Assembly (NCBI GenBank): GCA_963716525.1
Contig: OY970315.1
Location: 1,302,001-1,366,000 of the forward strand
Length of the DNA: 64,000 bases
Reading direction: 5' to 3'
Origin: JBBREP01 sp963716525
Lineage (GTDB): Bacteria > Actinomycetota > Acidimicrobiia > IMCC26256 > PALSA-610
The stretch's first letter is position 1; every line of letters begins with the position of its first letter. Positions 17,484 to 26,644 of the stretch are shown in pieces. The translations under genes and the position numbers were made by a program. A model generated the notes under the pieces. That model was given only the letters and a program-made list of their open reading frames with translations, made no database searches and was not told the origin of the DNA.

Positions 17484-18773
17484 TCAACTCCCCGTGAGGG
17501 CGCTCGTCCAGGTGCGGCCGTACCGCGTGAGCTGGCCCGCAGTGAACGCGGCACGCACCGCAGCGTCGAACGTCGCCATGAGTTGTGCGAACGATTCGGT
17601 GTCGTGTTGCGGGCTCCAGACCAGGTAGGAGAACAGTTGGCCCGACCAGAACGGCGACACGTACGAGACCCCCGCCTTCTTCGCCCATGTCGCGGTGATC
17701 TTTGCGAAGCGGACGTCGAGCGGCTCGAAGAAGGAGAACGTGTCGATCCTGAACACCTGGGAGGCGGTGGCCGGCCCGGCGCCCGACCGGTCGGCCGTCT
17801 TGTAGAGGCCGACCTCGTCGGCCACGACCGGTAGGCCGGCCTTGCGGGCGGCAGTCGTGTCGGCGACGAGGTTCGCCGCGATGTGCGCGTTCATGGGATA
17901 GATGTGCATCGCGAGGTAGTCGACGTGCTCCTGGAGGATCGCCTGGTTGTACGCCGGCGCGAGCCAGCACGCGGCGCCCGCACCGACCTTCACCCCGTGC
18001 CGGTCACCGATACCGGCGACAACGTCGTGCACATAGCGGGCGGTGCCGTCGACCGTGCCAAGCCCGCGCACTCCGGTCAACGCGACCTCGGTCGTCGGCT
18101 CGGACAGGATCGTCAGGTTGTCGGGCCGGATGCGGTCGATCACGATCCGGGCCTGGGCGATCGTCGCGTCCACGAACTCCGCGTACGAGCCATGGAACGA
18201 GAACGAGCACTGCGCGTACGCGGTGCCGCAGAACAAGGCACCGAGCTCCACGTCGACGACCATGCCGCGCGCGTGCGCGTGCTGCACGACGGCGGTGAAG
18301 AACCGCGTGTACGCCTCACCGTCGGTGCCGAACTGCGGAAGCAGCATCGGAACCTTGACACCGACGGTCACGCCGCGCAGCCCGAGCGACCGGAGGCGGT
18401 CGAGCCAGGCGTCGACGGCCCGTACCGTGCCCGGTGCGAGCAGCTGGCGCAGCCGGTTGCCGTTCGCCGGGAGGAGCTCGGTCGCCGCGACCGGCACGCC
18501 ATTCGCCGGTGCCGTGGCCATCGCGTCCACCGCCGACTGGTACGCGTCCAGACCTCGAGCGAGGGTGTCGTACAGGGAGCGGTACTTCGCCGGCACCGCG
18601 GCGGCGGGCGCCGGTGTCGTCGCGGTCGTGGTGGGCGTGGTCGCGGTGGGCGTGGTCGCGGCGGTCGTGCTGGCGGCAACTCGGCCCGTCGGGGTGGAGC
18701 TGGAGCAGGCGGTGGCCGCGAGCGCGAGCACGGCCGCCGCGGCGGATCGGGGCCGCGTGCGCCAGATGGTCAC
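17484..18773 (-). CDS. Secreted TIM-barrel glycoside hydrolase-like lipoprotein
   Basis: 429 residues from a GTG at 18773, with AGGAT upstream. The N-terminus has basic residues, a hydrophobic segment and a lipobox-like ATAC (Cys about residue 24). A Thr/Ala-rich linker (about 35-65) follows. The catalytic part looks like a clan-A beta/alpha barrel: VGVKVPMLLPQFG, then NLTILSEPTTEV (candidate acid/base Glu) and PVVADEVGLYK (candidate nucleophile Glu). I cannot assign a GH family; GH5 or GH53-like is possible. It converges on the DinB-like gene and is divergent from the SnoaL-like gene. Confidence 0.6.
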   Translation of the reverse strand: MTIWRTRPRSAAAAVLALAATACSSSTPTGRVAASTTAATTPTATTPTTTATTPAPAAAVPAKYRSLYDTLARGLDAYQSAVDAMATAPANGVPVAATELLPANGNRLRQLLAPGTVRAVDAWLDRLRSLGLRGVTVGVKVPMLLPQFGTDGEAYTRFFTAVVQHAHARGMVVDVELGALFCGTAYAQCSFSFHGSYAEFVDATIAQARIVIDRIRPDNLTILSEPTTEVALTGVRGLGTVDGTARYVHDVVAGIGDRHGVKVGAGAACWLAPAYNQAILQEHVDYLAMHIYPMNAHIAANLVADTTAARKAGLPVVADEVGLYKTADRSGAGPATASQVFRIDTFSFFEPLDVRFAKITATWAKKAGVSYVSPFWSGQLFSYLVWSPQHDTESFAQLMATFDAAVRAAFTAGQLTRYGRTWTSALTGS

Positions 18774-18860
18774 GCCGACATCCTGGCACCGCCGGCGTTG
18801 CTCGCCGACGGCGTACGCGCCGTGCGCGAGTGGCCGACCGCGGCGCCGGGTAACCCGTCG

Positions 18861-19214
18861 ATGATGGACGAGCTCCTCGATCTCGAGCATGCCGGCTGGG
18901 CCGCGCTCTGCGCCGGGACCGGCAGCGAGTTCTACGGGTCGGTCATGCCCGCCGACGCGGTGATGGTGCTGGCGAACGGTGCGGTGATGGACCGCGAACA
19001 GGTCGTGCGTGCGCTCCGCGACGCGCCGCCGTGGGACGAGTACTCCATCGCCGATCCGAGGACCGTTCGGCTCACCGACGGCGCAGTCGCACTGGTGTAC
19101 ACGGGCACCGGCAAGCGCGGCGACCAGACGTTCGTCGGCGTGATGACGAGCGTGTACGTGCGCTCCGGCGACGGATGGAAGCTTGCCGTGTACCAGCAGA
19201 CACCTGCGGCCTGA
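18861..19214 (+). CDS. SnoaL/DUF4440-like small protein
   Basis: 117 residues with the NTF2-like pattern of DUF4440: MMDELLDLEHAGWAALCAG, FYGSVMPADAVMVLANG, then VALVYTGTGKRGDQTFVGV and GDGWKLAVYQQTP. No catalytic residues can be assigned. These small cone-shaped barrels act as hydrolases, isomerases or binding domains. The start is the first of two adjacent ATGs, and no good ribosome binding site is visible. Confidence 0.65.
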   Translation: MMDELLDLEHAGWAALCAGTGSEFYGSVMPADAVMVLANGAVMDREQVVRALRDAPPWDEYSIADPRTVRLTDGAVALVYTGTGKRGDQTFVGVMTSVYVRSGDGWKLAVYQQTPAA

Positions 19215-19316
19215 GATCGGCGCACCGGGGCGACGGCTCCGAGTCCTTGGTGCCACGGGGCGGCGGTACCGTCGTCGCCGGCGGAACCCGCCGCCCCGAC
19301 CTCGGAGCTCTCTCGC

Positions 19317-21510
19317 ATGTCGCTGCGCGCGCTCGCCCTGTTCTGCTACCGGCGGCGCCGGCTCGTCGTGGCGGCTTGGGTAGTGGCTCTCGTCGGGATG
19401 AACGTGCTGTCGTCGGCCGTCGGACCGAACTTCACCACGAACTTCACCGCGCCGAACACGGAGTCGACGCGCGCGTCGAACCTGCTCAGCGCGCACTTCA
19501 AGGCCCAGTCGGGCGACACGGTGCAGGTGGCGCTGGAGGGCACCCCGTCGATGCAGGCGCCACGCGTGCCGCGCGGAATTCCAAGCGTTCCGCGCCGCGC
19601 TCGCCAAGGTGCCGCACATCGTGAGCGTGAGCGACCCGTACGCGACGCCGGGCGGCATCTCGAAGGCCGGGACGATCGCGCTCGCGAACGCGCAGCTCGA
19701 CGCCAAGGCGCAGGACGTGCCGAACGCCGCGGGTCGCGAGATGATCAGCCTCGCCGAGCGCAGCTCGTCGGGCGCGCTCGAGGTGCGGCTCGGGGGCCAG
19801 CTCATCCAGCAGTCGGAGCGGGCCAAGCCGCCATCGAGCGAAGCGATCGGCATCCTCGCGGCGATCGTGATTCTGCTCATCGCGTTCGGTTCGCTGCTGG
19901 CAATGGTGCTGCCGATCGCGGTCGCGCTCGCCGGGATCGCGGTGGGGCTACCGATCATCGGCTTGCTCACCCACGCCTACCCGCTGCAGAGCTTCTCGAC
20001 CACGCTCGCCACGATGATCGGCATCGGCGTGGGCATCGACTACGCGCTGTTCGTGGTGACGCGCTACCGCCAATCGCTGCACGCCGGTCACACTCCCGAA
20101 GAGGCGGTCGTGACCGCGATCGACACGTCGGGCCGCGCCGTGCTGTTCGCCGGGCTCACCGTGATCATCGCCTTGCTCGGGATGCTCGCGATCCGCCTGT
20201 CGTTCATCAGTGGCCTCGGCATGGGTGCTGCGGCCGTGGTTGCGGTCACCGTGCTCGCGGCGGTGACGCTCCTCCCGGCCGTGCTCGGGTTCGTGGGCAC
20301 GAACGTCGACAAGTTGCGGCTTCCGTGGGTGCACCGCGAGGACTCGGCGCGCGAGACGATCTGGCATCGCTGGAGCCGCTTCGTGCAGGCCCGTCCCGGC
20401 GTGCTCGCGGTCGCGGGTCTGGCGGTGATGCTGCTGCTCGCGGCGCCGGTGCTCGGCATGCGGCTCGGCTTCGTGGACGCGGGCAACAACCCGACGTCGA
20501 CGCAGTCGCGCCAGAGCTACGACCTCCTTTCGAAGGGGTTCGGGCCGGGCTTCAACGGTCCGTTCCTGTTCGCGATCGAGCTCCCACCGGGCGACCACAC
20601 CGCGCAGCTCGGCGCGCTGCAGGCGGCCGTCGCGCACACTCCCGGCGTCGCGTCGACCACACCACCGATCGTGAGCCCCGCGGGTACCAGCGCGGTGATG
20701 CGCATGTACCCGACCACCGCGCCGCAGGATGCCGCCACGAGCACGCTGCTGCACCGGCTGCGCAACGTGGTGATCCCGCATGCCACCGCTGGTACCGGCG
20801 TGACGGTGTATGTGGGTGGCTTCGCAGCCACCACTGACGACTTCGCGAAGCTGCTCGCGCAGCGGCTGCCGGTGTTCATCGGTGTCGTGATCCTGTTGAG
20901 CTTCCTTTTGTTGATGGCGGTGTTCCGGTCGATCCTCGTGCCGTTGAAGGCCGCGATCATGAACCTGCTCTCGGTGGGCGCGGCCTACGGAGTGGTCGTG
21001 GCGATCTTCCAGTACGGCTGGGGCAAGCAGCTCGTGGGCGTCGGCAAGGAGGGACCCATCCAGGCGTTCCTTCCCATGATGATGTTCGCGATCTTGTTCG
21101 GGCTCTCGATGGACTACGAGGTGTTCCTGCTCTCACGCATCCGCGAGGAGTACATCCACACCGGCGACAACACCAGCGCGGTCGCCGACGGGCTCTCGGC
21201 GACGGCGCGCGTGATCACGGCGGCCGCCGCGATCATGTGCACGTTCTTCGGCTCGTTCGTGCTCGGCGACAACATCATCATCAAGCTGTTCGGCATCGGC
21301 TTCGCGAGCGCGATCTTCATCGATGCCACACTCGTGCGGCTGCTCATCGTGCCGTCGACGATGGAGTTGCTCGGTGAGGCCAACTGGTGGCTCCCGCGGT
21401 GGCTCGACCGGATCCTCCCGCACCTCGATGTGGAGGGCCACACGCTCGCGGAAGTCGCGTCCGACGAGGAGGACGACACCGATCTCGTCGGCGTGGCCGG
21501 CGGCGACTGA
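19317..21510 (+). CDS. MmpL/RND-family lipid transporter (frameshifted)
   Basis: About 731 residues with two MMPL halves. The first has GIGVGIDYALFVVTRYR and the second FGLSMDYEVFLLSRIREEYIH, each Asp-containing motif in a membrane helix of the proton relay. Twelve or so membrane segments are visible, the first at residues 14-33. Role: proton-driven export of lipids or drugs across the membrane. The frame changes near 19560-19575 (net gain of one base): QVALEGTPSMQAP continues as AEFQAFRAALAKVPHIVSV in the +1 frame. GGAG lies 10 bp before the ATG. Confidence 0.82.
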
Positions 21511-21585
21511 TCGCGAGCTCGCCGGGCAACGAGCCGAGCGAAGAATTCGCTTGGATCGGAACAGGCGTTCGTATAGCGTTTCGGC

Positions 21586-22800
21586 ATGGCGGTCGGAGTG
21601 GACCTGGAAGCGTTGGCCGGCACGGTGAGCCAGCTGGTGTCGACGGACACGAGCGCGTGGCCGGATGTGGCCTTGGCGGACGCGTTCGTCGAGGTGCGGC
21701 GTGAGATCGATCGGCTCGAGGCGTGCGCTGGGGTGTTGTTGCGGGCGGTGGAGGGCCGGGGTGTTCCCTGTGCGGAGGGGGCGTCGTCGACGGTGGCGTG
21801 GGTGCAGTGGCGGACTGGGCAGCGCTGGCGGCCGGCGAAGGCGTCGCTCGACGCGGCGGTGGCGTGTGAAGGTCTGGTGCTCACGGCGAAGGCGTGGGCT
21901 CAGGGTGAGATTTCGGCGTCTGCCGCGCAGTCGATTTGTCGGGGTGTCAAGGCGGGTCATGAAGCCGTCTATGCGGAGCTCGAAGCCACGCTCGTCGGTT
22001 TCGCGGGGAACAAGAACTTCCGGGAGCTCGACAATCTGATCGGCTACTACCGCAAGTGTTGCGACGCGCTCGATGATGTCGAGCCCGAAGACCGTAACGG
22101 TGTGCATCTGTCGCGGGTGGGCGAGCGTTGGGCGCTCGACGGCGACCTCGACGCGCTGGGTGGTGAGTGTCTCGACCGGGCGATCAAGGCCGCTGTCGAT
22201 ATGCATGTCGACGAGGACGATCCGCGGACTGCGGCGCGGCGGCGGGCCGATGCGATCGTGGAGATCGCCCGGTTCTTCCTCGACCATGAAGACCTGCCGC
22301 TCGAAGGGGGTGAGGCGCCCCGGGTGACGTTGACGATCACCTGGGAAGAGTTGCGTTCCTGGCTGCCGATCAAGGCGTTGCCGTCTGATCCGGCCGACCT
22401 CGCGGCGTTGCTGTCCACGAGCCAGAAGCGACGGTTGTTGTGTGACTGCCACCTCGCGTGGATCATTCTCGGGCCCGACGGCCAGCCCCTCGACGTGGGC
22501 CGCGAGGAACGGCTGTGCAATCGTTGGATGCGCCGGGCGCTGGCCCATCGCGACCGGGGCTGTCGCTACCCCGGCTGTGACCGCACGTCGAACCGCTGCC
22601 AAGCCCACCACGTGATCCCGTGGGAGACCGGTGGCGTCACCGCCCTGCACAACCTCGTGTTGCTCTGCCCCTACCACCACCATGTCGTGCACCGGCAAGG
22701 CTGGACCAACCACTTCGACGGCATCACCTACACGGTGCGCAACGCCGGCGGCATCCCCATCCACCAACTCCACCAGGCCCGCGGCTCACCCGACGGCTGA
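21586..22800 (+). CDS. DUF222 domain HNH endonuclease
   Basis: 404 residues: an N-terminal DUF222 region (about 1-290) and a C-terminal HNH nuclease. In the HNH, CRYPGCDRTSNRCQAHHVIPW provides zinc Cys residues and the HH pair, GGVTALHNLVLLC the Asn, and PYHHHVVH the last His. This is the multi-copy actinobacterial 13E12-like family, sometimes associated with mobile DNA, with no proven function here. TAGCGT at 21574-21579 lies 6 bp before the ATG without a ribosome binding site, so the mRNA is probably leaderless. Its 3' end overlaps the convergent oxidoreductase beta gene by 15 bp. Confidence 0.85.
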   Translation: MAVGVDLEALAGTVSQLVSTDTSAWPDVALADAFVEVRREIDRLEACAGVLLRAVEGRGVPCAEGASSTVAWVQWRTGQRWRPAKASLDAAVACEGLVLTAKAWAQGEISASAAQSICRGVKAGHEAVYAELEATLVGFAGNKNFRELDNLIGYYRKCCDALDDVEPEDRNGVHLSRVGERWALDGDLDALGGECLDRAIKAAVDMHVDEDDPRTAARRRADAIVEIARFFLDHEDLPLEGGEAPRVTLTITWEELRSWLPIKALPSDPADLAALLSTSQKRRLLCDCHLAWIILGPDGQPLDVGREERLCNRWMRRALAHRDRGCRYPGCDRTSNRCQAHHVIPWETGGVTALHNLVLLCPYHHHVVHRQGWTNHFDGITYTVRNAGGIPIHQLHQARGSPDG

Positions 22801-23571
22801 GAGGTCCTTGAGCACGCCCACTTCGTGCACCGCCGCGAGGTTGTCGGCGAGGTAGGCGGGCGCCTGCTGGGTCTCGACGAACCAACCGGTGGGGCACATC
22901 GTGAGGATCTCGACGAACGAGAAGCCGAGCCCCGCCTCCTGCACCGCGAAGGCCTGGAGCAACATGCGCTTCGTGCGGGCCACGTTGCCCGCGTCGTTCA
23001 CCGCGCCGCGTGCCACGTACGCGGTGCCGTCCATCTGCGCGAGCAGATTGCTGAGCCGGATCGGGTAGCCGTGTTGTGCGGCGTCGCGCCCGTCGAGCGT
23101 GTTCTTCGTGCGCTGGCCGAGCACGGTGGTGGCGGTGAGGTGCCCGCCCGTCTCGCCGAACACGCCGTTGTTCAGCATGATGCACGTGATCCGCTCGCCG
23201 CGCGCCGCGGCGTGGAGCACCTCCTGCAGCCCCTCGTTCACCATGTCGCCGTCGCCCTGCACGGTGCACACCACGGTGTCGGGGCGCGCGCGCTTCACGC
23301 CGGTGGCGAGCGACGGCGCGCGACCGTGCAGTGCCTGCAACACCTCGACGTCGAGGTTGTTCGAGAACGCGGTGTAGCAGCCGATGCCGAACACCGCGAT
23401 CGTCCGTTGCACGAGACCGAGCTCCTCGATCGCTTCGACCGCGCAACGCATCGCGATGGGCTCGCCGCACCCCGGACACAAGTGGTGCTCGCCGACGTCG
23501 ATGAGCGCAGGCGTGAAGTCGGCCACGAGCGTGGCCGGTGCGGTGGGCGGCTGCGGGACGGGGCGGTTCAT
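22786..23571 (-). CDS. 2-oxoacid:ferredoxin oxidoreductase, beta (TPP-binding) subunit
   Basis: 261 residues. Binds thiamine diphosphate and an Fe-S cluster in a CoA-dependent oxidative decarboxylation of a 2-oxoacid. HHLCPGCGEP gives the CxxC cluster ligands. GDGDMVNEGLQEVLHAAARG and IMLNNGVFG together form the TPP motif GDGD...NN. Last gene of a four-gene operon (gamma, ferredoxin, alpha, beta), starting ATGA-overlapped with alpha. The separate-subunit layout matches Vor/Por-type enzymes. The exact oxoacid (branched-chain, pyruvate or aryl) is not decided by sequence. Confidence 0.85.
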   Translation of the reverse strand: MNRPVPQPPTAPATLVADFTPALIDVGEHHLCPGCGEPIAMRCAVEAIEELGLVQRTIAVFGIGCYTAFSNNLDVEVLQALHGRAPSLATGVKRARPDTVVCTVQGDGDMVNEGLQEVLHAAARGERITCIMLNNGVFGETGGHLTATTVLGQRTKNTLDGRDAAQHGYPIRLSNLLAQMDGTAYVARGAVNDAGNVARTKRMLLQAFAVQEAGLGFSFVEILTMCPTGWFVETQQAPAYLADNLAAVHEVGVLKDLSAVG

Positions 23572-24641
23572 GCCGACGCGTCCTCGATGCGCCCGCGCAG
23601 CACGTCCACGTCGAGGTCGGGCGCGATCCCGAATCCCGAGCTGTCGAGGCTCAGCCCGCCGATGAACTCCACCGGTGCGGCGCCGAGCACGGCGAGCCGC
23701 ACGTCGTCGACCATCTGTCCCTGGTTGTTCTCGTACACGAGCACCTTCCGGGCGCCGGCGGCGGCGCGCGCGACTGCGGCGGCCGGGAACGGCACGAGTG
23801 TGATTGGTCGCACGTAACCCACGCGCATGCCGCCGGCGCGCAGCTCCTGTACCGCAGCGCGCACGTACTTGGCCGGCGTGCCGAACGCCACGACCACCAC
23901 GTCGGCGTCGTCGTTGCCGATGCACTCGGCGCGCGGTGGCACGCCGTCGAGCATCGCGGCGGTGGCCGCGGCGCGCTCGTGGTAGTGCGCGGCGAGGTCG
24001 TATCCCACGCGGTCGCGCCGCTTGGCCGCACCGAGCGGCGAGATCAGCTTGGCCGCGCCCGATCCACCCGACGATCCGTCGAGCGCCCATTCGGGCCGGG
24101 CGGGAACGGCCGCCGCCGTGCCGATCGCGATCGACTGCGTGGTGTGCGCGACGTAGTAGTCGCCGAAGACGAGCACCGGATTGCGCCACTGCATGGCCAG
24201 CTCGAACGCGAGCGGCACGAGTTCGACGGCCTCGCGCGCGTCGATCGGTGCCAGCACGAGATGGCGGTAGTCGCCGTGGCCGCCACCGCGCGTCGCCTGG
24301 AAGTAGTCGCCTTGCGCCCTTGCCATGTTCAAGATCACGAGCGGAAGCGCCGCGAGCGTGAGCTCGGCGAGCGACTCCTGCATCAGCGAGAGACCCTGGC
24401 CGGTAGAGCCGGTTGCGGCGAGCGTGCCGGTGGCTGCCGCGCCCCACGCCATGCCGACCGCCTCGAGCTCGCTCTCGGCGTTCATGCACACACCACCCAC
24501 CTCGGGCAGCTTGCGCGCCATGTGCTCGAGCACCTCGGTGAAGGGCGTCATCGGGTAACCGCTGAAGAAGCGGCAGCCGGCGGCAACCATGGCGTCGGCG
24601 ATCGCCTCCGACCCTTCGAGCAGGCGCGTGGCCGCGGTCAC
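23568..24641 (-). CDS. 2-oxoacid:ferredoxin oxidoreductase, alpha subunit
   Basis: 357 residues from a GTG that overlaps the ferredoxin stop (GTGA). SGYPMTPFTEVLEHMARKL is the pyrimidine-binding start of the POR N-terminal domain; GVCMNAESELEAVGMAWGAA contains the conserved Glu region that contacts TPP. The C-terminal domain II holds VVVVAFGTPAKYVRAAV and KVLVYENNQGQMVDDV. Works with the beta subunit to bind TPP at their interface. Confidence 0.85.
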   Translation of the reverse strand: MTAATRLLEGSEAIADAMVAAGCRFFSGYPMTPFTEVLEHMARKLPEVGGVCMNAESELEAVGMAWGAAATGTLAATGSTGQGLSLMQESLAELTLAALPLVILNMARAQGDYFQATRGGGHGDYRHLVLAPIDAREAVELVPLAFELAMQWRNPVLVFGDYYVAHTTQSIAIGTAAAVPARPEWALDGSSGGSGAAKLISPLGAAKRRDRVGYDLAAHYHERAAATAAMLDGVPPRAECIGNDDADVVVVAFGTPAKYVRAAVQELRAGGMRVGYVRPITLVPFPAAAVARAAAGARKVLVYENNQGQMVDDVRLAVLGAAPVEFIGGLSLDSSGFGIAPDLDVDVLRGRIEDASA

Positions 24642-24883
24642 GGCGCACTCGGCGGGAGGGTGATCGGCGGGTCGTACTTGTACACCTGGAACACGAAGTC
24701 GGGGCAGATCTGCGCGCACGCGCGGCAGCCGGTGCAGCCGGGCAGGAGCACGGGGTAGCGGTAGCCGCGTGCGTTGACCTCGTGCGTGGTCATCGCGAGC
24801 ACCCGCGGCGGGCACGCGTCGATGCAGAGGTCGCAGCCTTTGCAGGCGTCCACGTCGATGACGACCGTGCCGCGCACGATCAT
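24638..24883 (-). CDS. 2x[4Fe-4S] ferredoxin-like delta subunit
   Basis: 81 residues with two cluster motifs: DACKGCDLCIDACPP and GCTGCRACAQICPD, each CxxCxxCxxxCP. It carries electrons from the TPP site to soluble ferredoxin or another acceptor. The ATG overlaps the gamma stop as ATGA, and its own stop overlaps the alpha GTG. Confidence 0.88.
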   Translation of the reverse strand: MIVRGTVVIDVDACKGCDLCIDACPPRVLAMTTHEVNARGYRYPVLLPGCTGCRACAQICPDFVFQVYKYDPPITLPPSAP

Positions 24884-25443
24884 GGCGCGCTGACCGCCAT
24901 CGCGGCGCCGGCGCGGTGACCGGCGCGCAACGCTTCCTGGTTCAGCGCGCTGTGCTGGGCGCGGTACGGCGGGAGCGACGCACCCACCGCGGCGACGAGC
25001 GCTTCGAGCGTCACGATCGCCGTGGCGCCGGCGTATGCGCCGATCATCACGATCGACGCCGCCATCACGTTGCCACACTCCACCGCCATCGCGGTTGCCG
25101 GCACCGCCACGAGGGTGCCGCGCTGCGGCGCGCTCGGCACGTCGTCGAACACGGTGCTGTTCACGAACAGCACGCCGCCCGGACGCAGCCGGTTGGTCAG
25201 CGTGCCCGCGTACTCGGGGTGCATCGCAATCGCCGACCATGCCGACGACACCGTGGGGGGCGCCTCGATCGGCCCGTCGGCGAGCACCAGCGTCGCCTCG
25301 GTGTTGCCGCCGCGGATCATGCCGCCGTAGCTGCCGAAGAGCTGCACCTCGAGGCCGTCGGCGATCGCCGCGCGCGCGAGCACCTCGGCCGCGAGCTGGA
25401 TGCCCTGCCCGCCGATGCCGCTCATCAACAGCTCGCGCTCCAC
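24880..25443 (-). CDS. 2-oxoacid:ferredoxin oxidoreductase, gamma subunit
   Basis: 187 residues from a GTG at 25443 (VERELLMSGIGGQGIQ). The GIGGQG motif, SYGGMIRGGNTEATLVL, and the PGGVLFVNSTVF segment are typical of the gamma/domain-III subunit that binds CoA. The frame is open further upstream to 25509, but that would place the palindrome at 25464-25476 and the promoter inside the gene, so the GTG is preferred. First gene of the operon, divergent from the Gfo/Idh gene. Confidence 0.8.
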   Translation of the reverse strand: MERELLMSGIGGQGIQLAAEVLARAAIADGLEVQLFGSYGGMIRGGNTEATLVLADGPIEAPPTVSSAWSAIAMHPEYAGTLTNRLRPGGVLFVNSTVFDDVPSAPQRGTLVAVPATAMAVECGNVMAASIVMIGAYAGATAIVTLEALVAAVGASLPPYRAQHSALNQEALRAGHRAGAAMAVSAP

Positions 25444-25459
25444 CAGCTCGCTCTCCGGG

Positions 25460-25498
25460 TTGCAGAACAGTGTTCTCACTACTATAAAACAGTGATCT
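25460..25498. promoter_or_regulatory. Divergent promoter region with two ACAGTGnTCT operators
   Basis: Forward promoter for the Gfo/Idh gene: TTGCAG at 25460-25465, 17-bp spacer, TATAAA at 25483-25488. Reverse -10 candidate for the oxidoreductase operon: TATAGT (25486-25481). AGAACAGTGTTCT at 25464-25476 is a perfect 13-bp palindrome overlapping the forward -35. A second copy, ACAGTGATCT at 25489-25498, overlaps the forward start region. The same motif flanks the TetR gene at 28128, the likely repressor. Confidence 0.6.
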
Positions 25499-25520
25499 GC
25501 TCGGCGCACGGGGGTCGATC

Positions 25521-26627
25521 GTGAACGACGGGGATGGCGGGGATCACGCCAAGCGGCCGCTCGGCGCGGTCGTTGTGGGCACCGGTTTCGGCTGCCTCAC
25601 CCACGTGCGCGCGCTGCGGGCCGCGGGCTTCGAGGTGCGGGCGCTGGTGGGCCGGAACGGCTCGCGTACCGCGGAGCGCGCCCGCCGTTGTGCCGTACCG
25701 GTGGCGACCACGGCGCTCGCCGAGGCGCTCGACCAGCCCGGCGTCGACGCCGTCACGGTCGCGACACCGCCGCACACGCACGCCGCGCTCGTGCTCGAGG
25801 CGATCGCGGCGGGCAAGCACGTGCTGTGCGAGAAGCCGTTCACGCGTGACGCCAGCGAGGCGCGCGCCCTGCTGGCGGCGGCCGAGGCCGCCGGCGTGGT
25901 GCACCTGCTCGGCACCGAGTTCCGGTGGGCCACCGGGCAGGCGCTGATGGCGCGCGCCGTGCGCGCCGGCGCGATCGGCGAGCCGCGTCTGGCCACGTTC
26001 CTGCTGCACATCCCGCTGCTCGCCGGCGCCGATGCCGAGGTGCCCGTGTGGTGGTCCGACGCGGGTGAGGGTGGCGGCTGGCTCGGTGCGCACGCGACGC
26101 ATGTGATCGATCAGGTGCGCACGACGCTCGGCGACATCGACGGTGTGAGCGCGGCGCTGCCGTTGGTGTCGGCGCACGACTGGACCGCGGAGGACACCTA
26201 CTCGGTGCATTTCCGCACGGTGTCGGGCTGCGCGGGCACGCTGCAGAGCAGCGCGGGCGACTGGGGGCCGATCCAGATCATGGCGCGCATCGCCGGCTCG
26301 GCCGGCACGATCTGGGCCGAAGGCGACCGCGTGTGCGTGGCCGGCGAGCACGGCACGCGCGTGCTGCCCGTGCCCGACGACCTCGTGACCGCGCCGCCCG
26401 ACCCCCCGCCCGCAGACCTCATGACGACTGCCTACGACCTGCTGCACGCCACGGGCATCGACATCGGTCCCTACACGCGCCTCGCCGAGACGTTTCGCGA
26501 CCTGATCCGCGGCGCTCCCGTTCCCGTGGACCCCGCGCCGGCGACGTTCGCCGACGGTGTGGCGAACATGGCGGTGGTCGACGCGATCCGCCGCGCCGCG
26601 TCGGAGCAACGTTGGGTTGCGGTCTGA
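25521..26627 (+). CDS. Gfo/Idh/MocA-family NAD(P)-dependent oxidoreductase
   Basis: 368 residues, GTG start. The N-terminal Rossmann fold begins VVVGTGFGCLTHVRAL (GxGxxG). VATPPHTHAALVLEAI and GKHVLCEKPF hold the EKP motif whose Lys is catalytic in the family. The C-terminal domain has WLGAHATHVIDQVRTTLGD. Usual role: oxidation or reduction of sugars, inositols or related cyclic alcohols. It diverges from the oxidoreductase operon and shares its operators, so it may act on the same pathway. Confidence 0.82.
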   Translation: MNDGDGGDHAKRPLGAVVVGTGFGCLTHVRALRAAGFEVRALVGRNGSRTAERARRCAVPVATTALAEALDQPGVDAVTVATPPHTHAALVLEAIAAGKHVLCEKPFTRDASEARALLAAAEAAGVVHLLGTEFRWATGQALMARAVRAGAIGEPRLATFLLHIPLLAGADAEVPVWWSDAGEGGGWLGAHATHVIDQVRTTLGDIDGVSAALPLVSAHDWTAEDTYSVHFRTVSGCAGTLQSSAGDWGPIQIMARIAGSAGTIWAEGDRVCVAGEHGTRVLPVPDDLVTAPPDPPPADLMTTAYDLLHATGIDIGPYTRLAETFRDLIRGAPVPVDPAPATFADGVANMAVVDAIRRAASEQRWVAV

Positions 26628-26644
26628 GCGGCGCCCCGCCCCGA

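Noticed and set aside
21586..22800. DUF222-HNH gene as part of an active mobile element
   Set aside because: No terminal repeats, integrase or target duplication are visible around it; the family is widespread as single genes.
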